Source: Entoloma clypeatum
Taxonomy: Eukaryota > Basidiomycota > Agaricomycetes > Agaricales > Entolomataceae
Assembly (NCBI GenBank): GCA_963565915.1
Contig: OY751492.1
Span: 3,410,001 to 3,474,000, forward strand
DNA: 64,000 nucleotides
Reading direction: 5' to 3'
Under the pieces are notes generated by a model that did no database searches, was not told the DNA's origin, and saw nothing but the letters and a program-made list of their open reading frames with translations. Positions 55,611 to 64,000 of this stretch are shown in pieces. Each line of letters starts with the position of its first letter. The first letter of the stretch is position 1. The translations under genes and the position numbers were made by a program.

Positions 55611-56115
55611 AGGGATGGGAGGGACAGAGTAGTGGTTGAGAGCAAGATCGATTCCGTAACCATAAACGACAAACCTTAAACTCGGTGAAATCCGGCGGAG
55701 ATTGAAATGACTTGGAACAAAAATCATCTCGTTGATGATTGCCCTGAAGGGAAGTTCAGCAAAAATCTCATGTTTCTGAACATGTATGGCACAAAATAGA
55801 TAGATCTGCATAATTCTGATACACAGGCAAAATTAGATACTCCACCAAAAAATATCACCCAGTACACAGAGATATGGAATGTGCTATCAAATGCTACCAT
55901 AGCTACTGTGGTCTACAGAGTGATGGTTGCAGGTATCAGAGCTACAGGACTCCACACACCCCCCCCCCCCCCCCCCTTACCGGTAGGCACCTGTTGAGGA
56001 CGCCTTACCCCACCCGCACCGCGGGCCTGTCGCCGACCCATTTGTCTGGAAACTCACTCACTGACATCCACCTCTCAGGAGTTAATAGGGGAGCGAGGTC
56101 TAAAACGGTGGAGGA
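55611..56115. other. Non-coding with C18 homopolymer
   Basis: Holds a run of 18 C at 55959-55976. The preceding GGTATCAGAGC resembles a plant-type LTR primer site, but no LTR borders it. No gene seen. Confidence 0.45.
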
Positions 56116-56269
56116 TACTGTACTATTACGACCAGGTGTTCAGTCACACGTCACAGCCATTTTTTTCTGATATTTTTTTTGAATTTTTCTCAATTTATTG
56201 AGATTTTGGGGCTTTGTCGGAAAAACTTTTTGATCACATGCATGAACACCCGGTCGTAATAGTACAGTA
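56116..56269. mobile_element. 150-bp mariner-type MITE with TA duplication
   Basis: Perfectly bordered by TA (56116-56117, 56268-56269). Terminal inverted repeats of 25 bp (CTGTACTATTACGACCAGGT and on) with one mismatch enclose about 100 bp of A/T-rich sequence. The whole can fold into one hairpin. No ORF. Confidence 0.7.
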
Positions 56270-56504
56270 CGCCGGCATCTTCATTCTCCGCTGCCTTGTC
56301 AGTGGGGGGACATGGCATTCCTTGGCTCTTGTAGATCATATACCGTGACAGAGCAGACCAGAGCATACTGCGCGTTGACTTAGAACACTGCCCAAGCCTT
56401 ACTCACTCATACTCAACTACCTGTCTGCCTGTAATGTGTACCATAGGAGCATAGTTCCTCACACACAATAAACTGGATTCAAAAAAAAAAAAAAAAAAAA
56501 AAAA
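56270..56504 (+). other. Retroposed-looking 3' end with A24 tract
   Basis: AATAAACTGGATTC is followed at 56481-56504 by 24 A. A poly-A signal 13 bp before a pure A-run in genomic DNA looks like the tail of a reverse-transcribed mRNA, SINE or LINE copy. No parent gene is recognisable in the 200 bp upstream. Confidence 0.4.
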
Positions 56505-56624
56505 TTTCCCTTATGAACTATGTTGTGGTATGAGTGCTATGGCATGCTATGGAGCATGGCTGATGTATATCACGGAGATATAACATCAGCCTTGGCATTG
56601 TAGCCCAAGGCTTTTTCGAGGTGG

Positions 56625-56692
56625 CACCTCGACATGAGTTTCACGCTTAAGCTAGTATCACATCAAACTCAGTACTCAGTGCCCATGCTTCT
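56625..56692 (+). repeat. 68-bp dispersed repeat, copy B
   Basis: Second copy of the block at 30460-30527, here 346 bp beyond the 3' end of GH3 copy 2. Confidence 0.65.
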
Positions 56693-57037
56693 CCCCTCGG
56701 TTTGACACCTCATGAGATTGGGTCCAGATTTTGACTTTGAGTTGGAGTTTAGAAAATGTATTAGTCGAAAACCTGAAGGACTCTGCAGTCACACACGACA
56801 GTGTGAGCTCTCGTTCAAGCCATCATTGATCATTAGCGAATTCTGTCAATGAACCTCCATGGGGGCCGACCTAACGTGTCTTGGTGACCCTCCATCATCC
56901 TTCCAACCATCCAAAACAATCCCAAACTCAAATTTAGCGTCCTCCGAATGCTCCTCATGAAATTTATCATTTCATTTTTATCTCCATGGACCATATCCCA
57001 GACACATGCCAAGAGTCAAGACACCCAAGCCGAGAAC

Positions 57038-60000
57038 TCAAGAAGGGACCTTCCCATGCAACCTCGCATCCCGGCTGCTCGCTCCGATCATCACCCCAAT
57101 GACTCCTTTCGGCCTCACCCACCCCTGCTGCACCGTATCCCAAATCGACAAATCATACCGCGATAGGTTGATCGTCACGCTCTTCGTCTGGCCAGGAGCG
57201 ATAGCGACATTGTCGAACCCTTTCAAAATCGACGGGGGCTCGCCGGCCGAGGCCGGGTGGTTGATGTACAGCTGAGCGACCTGAAAGACCATCCCCACGT
57301 TACGACACACGAGGATGATGCCAAAAAAAAAAGTTTCTCACCTCGGCACCGTAAACCGAGCCGGTATTTTTGAGATTGAACGTAACGGTATAGGCAGGTC
57401 GGTGGAGCCTGTGATTTGCATGAAACATCAGTCAGAAAGCAGAGAGCACCACAGGACGAAAGGTTCCCGACCATAACGCTGTCGACGATCCCTGTGAAAT
57501 GGGTGCAGCCTTCCCAGATTCCCAGTCCGCAATCAATCCAGCATTGACATTATCAAAGCTTGAGACCTTTGAAATCTGTAGCTCGCTATACCCAAAGGTG
57601 GTATAGCTCAAACCAAACCCAAACTCAAACCGTGGGGTGATCTTTTTCTGTTCCAAACATGCGTCGGATTAGTTTGTGGTTCCACTTCATGAAGAAAATA
57701 AAAGCACAGCATCAAAGTGGCGGTAATCGATCTCCAACCTTCAGTAAAGAAAATGAGTGGCCGCGGCAGCTAGATGCGAGAGGAGCCGGGACGTACGCCT
57801 CCGTATAGTCAATCTGCACAACCTCCGTCGGAGATCCCTCTGTCACAACCTGCGCAGGGTAATCCGACACCTGCTTCGCAATCGTGTACGGAAGCTTCCC
57901 TGAAGGGTTCCAATCACCATACAAAACATCCGTGATGGCATTGCCTGCTTCCTGGCCAGGTAAACCCGCCCAGAGGACCTTCATAGAAAAAATACAAGTG
58001 TCAATCTCAACCTTGGACATGGACAATTGGACTTACGGCGGTGACATTGGGATGATCAATCCAAGCCTCAACAATCAGAGGCCCAACACTGTGCATGACC
58101 ACGATTGTGTTCGGGTTCTGTGCCGCGATACCGAGCACGAGATCGTCTCCTCCATGCCATGCAGTCAGATTCTTCCTTTAAAAGGAAAAAAAACGTTCAA
58201 TAATCCCCACACATGGTCTTAGAAACGGCCTGTTAAAACTCACCGATCCCCCTCATTCCCATCCACGGTGATATACCCTTCACCCGAATTCGCATTGATG
58301 AACACGATCGCCGCCGACTTCTGCACAGCACGGTTCCCTGCATTCTTCGGGTTGAAATCATCAAATGTCCAGCTAAACTGCGTGTGGTCCTGACGCGCGC
58401 GCTTCTGCAGAGCTTCGTAGGGCTGACAACGACAGCCTTTAGCACGTGGACGAGAAAACGAATCCATGAACGATCACCCACCGAAATGAGATACGAAAAA
58501 TCCGCAACACCAGATCCCCATCCCATAGCAAGTACACCATCTCCAGCCTGCCAACAACCGTAATCAGTACCCTAAACCCCCAAGAGCAAAAAACAAAGTA
58601 AACGCCCTACCCTCGCCGACGCCCCGTTCGGACCCACCATCGCCGGCCGCGCATCGCTCCCAGCGATAAACACGCTCCTGGGCTTCTTCAACGGCAGGCT
58701 GCCATTCACATTTTTCAGTAACACGATGCTCGCGGCGCCCATCTCCCTCACGAGCATGTAGTGGTCGCTCTGGACGTCGACGTGCTGGTTCGTCGCCGGG
58801 TCAGATTGCTTGTTGGCATTGAAGTTGAGTGGCGGGAAGGAGGGCAAGTCTTGGTGGAGGAGGTACCAGCCCGCGAGGATGCGAGTTGCTGCGGGGGACG
58901 GATGGTCGATGTTAAGCAGAGGATACAAGGGGAAGGATCGGGGGGACATTACCCATGTCGTTGACCCGGAATTCGGGGATGGTGCCGTTCTTGACGTAGG
59001 CGGTGAGGTTTCCGCCAAAGTAGCTGTCCCCCGAGTTGAATGTGATGTCGCCTGAAAAGGGTCAGCAAAACGGGAAGCAGATCAGTGTGGAGGTGCCTGT
59101 GTGTTACCTGGCATCGTCATCTAGAGACGTGAAAACCCATATTGAAAACCATTGTTGCGAATTGCCATGCGATGAAGACTTACGTCGAGGCCGGCCACGG
59201 CGGAAAGAGTTGAATGTGTCCTGCAATCTTTGTGTTGAGACCTTCGATGGTAGGTCGTGGGGGAAGAACTTACGCTTGCCAATCTGACATGATGTCTGCA
59301 TAGAGAAGTAATTCTCAGCACTGGTTGAGTAAATGTTGGAAAGAAGTCCACTCACACCCTTGGAATCCATACTCGCGCTTTACGATGTCATTCATCATTG
59401 GCGAGTTTTCGCATGCATATGTGTTGTTGACGAGATCTATGAAAAAGCTGGTGTCGGTCACAATTGTGAATGACAGGGAAACCAAGACCCACTGTAACTG
59501 CACATTATACTCGCAACGCCAGCCATAACGCTCCTCAAAAACGGCAGCGTATAAATCTCATGCTGCGTCCGATCATCCACATTGGATGAACTTGATGTGC
59601 GGAAATGCTCTTGCTCGCTATTAATTTCCACCGCCAATATCAGCCTTCAAAACAAAACAAAAAAGTTCAGTTTTGACGCACTTGTTGATGAGATGCTTCG
59701 CACATGCTTGCACGCCGCCCTGCTGCATGCCAAGGATCGTCTCATACGATGCTTCGCCAGCGAGATACGGGTCGGCACCGAAACCTTCCCAGTTCCGCCC
59801 GCCTCCGGCCACGCGGCCGAGGTTCATCATGGGTCCCAGGGCAATGTTGATGCCCTTGCCGACGTGTTCGCGGCCCATGTAGAGCCCGCGGGTGCGGATC
59901 AGGTCGCGGTTCCACCTGGGGGGAAGCAGGATTTGAGTTTTTGGGAAGGGGGGGTAAGAGTTATACGGACGTGGCTGCTGCGTTGATGCCCGCTGGGAAT

Positions 60001-60795
60001 GCAGTGACAAAGTCTGCGAAGCGTACACCTAGAGGAGAGTCCTTGGACTGGTTCAGTAGCTGGATAGATTGCGTGAAAAGAAAATGGGATTTACATCGAC
60101 ACAGAGCCCGGGCCAGTCGCTGCCGTCAATGGGCACAGGCGGGATGTTTCCCTGACGCATATAGTTTAAAATATCAAACCTTGGGGTTGATCTAGGGACA
60201 TACTATACAGCGGCCATTTTGCCAGCCCACACCGGTCGTCACATTGACCTTTTGCTCGAGAGTGAACTTGGCAATCTGAGTTTAAGTAGGAACGAGATTT
60301 TGTGAGTTTCAGCACGCGGTGTTATTATTTAGTCAAAAAAGAACCTTGGCTTTTGCCTTTGCATAAGCGGCGGCCCAGGCGGGGTCAAAATCTGGGACTA
60401 AAGGTGAACCAACCTGATGCGTATCGCGTATCATCACACATAAGTACAAGGACGGTCAAAGGCTGAATGATGCCGCTTACAGAGGGAGGGTTAGATGGAT
60501 CAGTAGCAGGGAAGACACCAGCAACCGGAGATTGTGCAGGAGTCGGAAAGGGAGTGAACGGGTATGTGGTTGGGGCCGGCGCGACTGGCTCAGAGGTCGA
60601 TGTTGTCTGATTGCCTAGGACATTGGTCGGTGAAGCGGGGGAAGAAAGAGGGATCGTTGGGGTTACTCCAGGCGAGTCGGTCGGGTTAGACGAGGTGACA
60701 TTAAATGTGCCTTGGGTGGGGAGGACAGGACCGTTGGACAAGGCGAGAACGAGGGGAACAAGAAAAAGGAAGGTGGTGAGGGAACGAAGGCCCAT
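57038..60795 (-). CDS. Secreted GH3 beta-glucosidase, copy 2
   Basis: Close paralogue of the gene at 22877-26730, inverted. Signal peptide [20 protein letters not shown], a shorter Pro/Thr linker ending [16 protein letters not shown] (nearly identical to copy 1), then the GH3 core: [81 protein letters not shown], nucleophile block IMSDWQA (Asp codon 59282-59284), [35 protein letters not shown], and end [15 protein letters not shown]. Intron positions match copy 1 where checked. It keeps the five residues missing in copy 1 between NIPPV and DWPGLC. A TATA-like TATAATCATTATA precedes the start. Both copies seem intact, so two active extracellular enzymes are expected. Confidence 0.87.
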
Positions 60796-62034
60796 GTCGC
60801 GGCAACTTTGGCGGGTATAATGATTATATGTAGAGCGTACGTGAGGGCATCATCCACGAAAAGTCAGAGGACGTGGCGTCGGAACGTTGACACAAAACGC
60901 TGCGATGTTCCCAGGGTGTCATCGAGACTGCCGTCGTCATCGGCCCGGGTGGGTGTGCTCGCGGTCGTCGCGCGTCGTGATATTACACGGATTGTATGTC
61001 GGTCGTCGGCGCGTCGGAGGACATGTTCGAGAGAGTTCATCAAATCAGGCCAATGCGTGTTTGCCATTCATACCCAGTACATTGTCCGAGTTATATCCCT
61101 CGCCCATCCCTCGACTCACTTTGACAGGACAGATGTTCTCCAAGGCGTGAAGATTAACGTTATGGAAGGACGTACTATGCTCGAATCAACCTGAACGCGC
61201 TGGACGTCGGCAACGATTCCTGACCGGCGAGAATCTGTCGTCATGAGTCGAAAGGTCGGTTACTGCAGACACAGGATATATACGCAGCACAACCCGACCA
61301 ACACCCTCTGCTGGATCATCCCCGCAAAACGGGGCTAGTACATCCGCATCCACATCCGCTCCCCCGCCTTCGCACCCAGCATCTTCATTCCCGACCCAGT
61401 CTGTCAAGTTCCATCGTGCACTCCTCCCCGGCCTCAAGAACTCCACCCCCTCGCAGGCCAACTCTTTCGCCCCCCCTCCCTCTCCCCGGTCTCCTCACCC
61501 CGCCTCATCCCACATGCTCCTCATCCGACACCCCAGCTCACCACTCCATCTCGCTGATGCTTTCGCCGCCGCCGCCTCTGGTTCTCACATTCTACGAACC
61601 ATACGCCGGTGCTCACCGTGCACTCCCTCACTGGCCTCCTAGAAATTCAGAAAACGGAGGAGCCGCTGCTCGGTATTGATGCCAGCTTTTGGATCACGGA
61701 CTTTTTAAGAGGAGCGAGAGGTCTTTCGTTCTTTTTTTGTATCATGATTTTGATATTCATTGTCTTTGGTCCTTTCCTTCAGAGTTGAGCGGCGCTCTTT
61801 GTGTATTTATCTACGAATAATACATGCTCCCAACATTGTGGGTGATCATCGAACGAGCCCAACCCTCTCCAGGAGAGCTAGTTTGTCAATACCGTGTTTT
61901 GGACACCGTACACCATTGACTCACTTATTATGAGACTAGAATAGGAGGAGAAACACACGATTTTCAATTCTCAGACATCCGTTATCACATGGGCCCCACT
62001 TTAAAAACAACGTCCATTTGTACCTCACCATATC
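60796..62034. other. Intergenic with possible coding relics
   Basis: Promoter side of GH3 copy 2, then Pro/Ser-rich frames at 61340-61680. A patch at 61610-61780 reads plausibly as coding (LTVHSLTGLLEIQKTEEP, then FWITDFLRGARG), but a stop and frame change upstream prevent a model. I do not call a gene. Confidence 0.35.
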
Positions 62035-63344
62035 ATGGAGTACCACCCCAATCGCCTCATCCACATCACAGATCCCGATCGGCAGGCCACAATCTGCCTC
62101 TCCGACGAAGAAGTGATCTCCGAGTCCTCCATCCTGTCAACTACCAACCCCCTTTACTTGCTGATCCATGCAACCCGCCAACAGCTCCTCAACCACCAGT
62201 CCTACCGCCAACCATACCTCAAGTGTCTCCAAAACATCTACCACCACAGTGATTTCATGACTGCGACACAAAGACGGCGGTTGCTCAAGTCACAGCCTCA
62301 TGAACCCACAGACGCGGACGTTCGTGAATTTGTCTTGGCTCATTGGCCGGAAGTGTGGTTGAAGAAGGAGCGGGACATGGTGCCGTATCATCTTGCAGGG
62401 GCTGGACAGCATCGGCCTCGAGACGGTGCGATTCACATGAGCTACGGACTTGCTGTCCGCTTGGTGGAGAAGGTGAACCAAGCTTTGGCTTTTATTTTCA
62501 CGCTGAATGGCATGATTCACATTAAGTCCCTAGGAACTATTCCCGGAAACGGATGGGATCTCCCTTGCCGAGTTAAGGATCGCGTTCTTATCAATTCTTC
62601 TCTATGAACTCGGCCGCCTCCTGCTTTCATGGTGGTCCAAACCTGAGTCTCTGACTGATGATTTGGAAAGCAGTTTCAATCACATAAGAAAGCCTCGGCG
62701 CGTTTTTTATCGGCGTCGTCCGAAACCGGATGTGGAAACCCCACGAATGACTTCAAGGGATTTGGATTACATGTACTGGTGGTACTCTGGAAAGGGCCGC
62801 GGCGGTCACGACATTCAGACTTGCTTTTTTGGGGGTGTTGTCATATTTTGGCACCACCACGTCTCAAATGATGCAGACAGGGAATTGGAACATATCCAAG
62901 GCATTGGAATTCATCTTGGCGAGGAATGTGCAGTATTGGGTATGTTCACCATCTCCATGCGTGATAAAAGAAAAGTTGTATCCCAACCTTTTGACATTCT
63001 AGACAAATCAGGGAGTGCAAGAATCTTTGATGCATTTTGTTCAACCCCCGACCAGTTGCCACTGTTCAAGCCAAGCATTCTCCATTGCCCCTTCAAATCC
63101 CATCTACAGGACCTGGCTCATCAGCGCAATGTAGTTCTTTGTGGGCGTGGCTTGTGTGGCAGCTGCTCTTCAATCGGGCCGCTCATCTGTCCAGCTGGCC
63201 ACAGTTTGGCGCATGGAAATCAGAGAGCCAATGTCATGGTCCGCAAGAAATGCCTCAAACTTCGAAATAAGAACAGACATAGAGTATCTAACACAGGTGC
63301 GTCGGACCAATGTCCCTCTCAGAAACATTGTGAACAAATGATAA
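62035..63344 (+). CDS. Unrecognised protein, frame broken near 62600
   Basis: The ATG at 62035 opens 190 codons (MEYHPNRLIHITDPD..., LKKERDMVPYHLAGAGQH, SLGTIPGNGWDLPCRV). The reading then continues in another frame from about 62595 (LYELGRLLLSWWSKPE, then RRVFYRRRPKPDVETPRM, GGHDIQTCFFGGVVIFWHHH, LEHIQGIGIHLGEECAV). After a possible intron near 63110-63165 it ends RTDIEYLTQVRRTNVP with a stop near 63341. No family recognised. With no good splice site at the first junction, a frameshift is likely, which would make it a pseudogene. It might be a transposon-borne gene, but nothing shows it. Confidence 0.38.
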
Positions 63345-64000
63345 TCTAATATAGTATTTTTTTAGTTGGTAAATAATGTGACCATTGATTGGAAACATGT
63401 TATATAAGCACAAGCTAAGCCATCAATGTTTTCACGAGACAAATCTTATGGAAATATTGAATAAAGTTATGATTTTTCATACAAGATTCCCATGAAACAC
63501 ATAGGGATAACATTCTGCATAAGATCTGTTTGTTTATTCTTTTTTTGTTCAAGGTTTGATTGCATGTGTGCTCAATGAATACACACCGATGAAAGTCTTT
63601 ATGTTTTCTCCATGTTCTCGCCACGTGCACAAAGGTCTCATAGGCAAATAACACTAAATATAAAGTCACAGTGAGCCTAGTATAGAATTGTCCCTCACAC
63701 AAAGGTTACATAACCAATGTTCCACTTGAGATAACGAGGGTATGACCCGTGCCGTATGGCGCGGGCGTGAGAAAATGCGCCATACGGCACAGAGGGTGGT
63801 GTGGTGTGAAAAAGTAACAGTTGTTTACCCGTGCATTGTATAATTTATTTATAGAAACCCTCATTGTTTGCAAAAAATCAGAGCACCCACCCCCCCTCTG
63901 GGGGGCGGGGGTGGGATGTATGTCTACTGCACTCAAGCCTGTTGATAAGTCCCATTGTCTTTCTGTTGTTTACCCGTTGCTTACTGATTGCAAAAAATGG
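63345..64000. other. A/T-rich right end, no gene seen
   Basis: Non-coding. It includes the hairpin at 63749-63790, a C/G-rich mirror (63886-63916) and a diverged direct repeat of GTTGTTTACCCGT...TTGCAAAAAAT (63821-63882 and 63965-64000), which suggests that an element continues past the window. Confidence 0.4.
63749..63790. repeat. Perfect 14-bp inverted repeat
   Basis: GTGCCGTATGGCGC at 63749-63762 pairs with GCGCCATACGGCAC at 63777-63790 across a 14-nt loop. A strong hairpin outside any gene. Confidence 0.65.

Noticed and set aside
54752..55811. Long Pro/Ser/Cys-rich minus-strand ORFs (up to 306 codons)
   Set aside because: They follow from an 18-21 bp period with no stop in the unit; several frames are open at once and there is no gene structure.
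55930..55945. LTR primer site (GGTATCAGAGC)
   Set aside because: No LTR end or polypurine tract lies nearby; likely chance.

Overview
The window looks like a chromosome segment of a mushroom-forming fungus (Agaricomycetes, Basidiomycota). Genes are broken by many short GT-AG introns of about 46-85 bp. The proteins belong to families typical of that group: an F-box protein with the agaricomycete layout, a NACHT-WD40 remnant, a Plavaka-type KDZ transposase, secreted GH3 and S10 enzymes, a Helitron fragment and a tiny hydrophobic protein family. All identifications were made by reading the translations; no database search was run.

Layout. 1-30.4 kb is mostly host genes: an F-box gene running off the left edge, an unrecognised four-exon gene, an intronless APH-fold kinase-like gene, a large SH3/RA polarity protein of the Bud14/Tea4 type, the 3' remnant of a NACHT-WD40 gene ended by a TA-flanked mariner-like element, a complete peroxisomal Lon protease ending in -SRL, a complete ULS1-type SNF2/RING translocase, a 72-residue hydrophobic protein whose first coding exon is only the ATG, a secreted GH3 beta-glucosidase and a serine carboxypeptidase. 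30.4-32.2 kb holds a Helitron scrap and a putative PD-(D/E)XK-fold gene.

32.7-50.9 kb is best read as one large, old DNA transposon. Matching 26-bp inverted ends face each other at 32680 and 50855. Between them lie a divergent gene pair, a Plavaka transposase on + and an accessory gene on -, plus an 81-residue basic ORF. Later events broke it: a 1.8-kb foldback element split the accessory gene; a solo LTR (TSD CAATG) and, 15 bp further on, a full Copia element with two LTRs read as identical (TSD GATTC) landed in the same transposase exon; and a CGA-to-TGA type nonsense codon sits upstream.

50.9-56.7 kb has almost no coding content. It holds several G-rich minisatellite arrays built from one motif family, each next to inverted or AT-rich flanks, two short TIR elements with target duplications, a C homopolymer and an A24 tract. 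At 57.0-60.8 kb a second GH3 gene, a close paralogue of the first, lies on the opposite strand, so the two cellulase-type genes converge on the repeat island. The right end holds an unrecognised, probably frame-broken gene and a strong 14-bp hairpin.

Functionally, the GH3 pair and the carboxypeptidase fit extracellular plant-polymer and protein breakdown; Lon, ULS1 and the Tea4-like protein are housekeeping; the island between the GH3 genes shows stacked transposition by at least five element classes (KDZ, Copia, another LTR family, mariner-type short elements, foldback).
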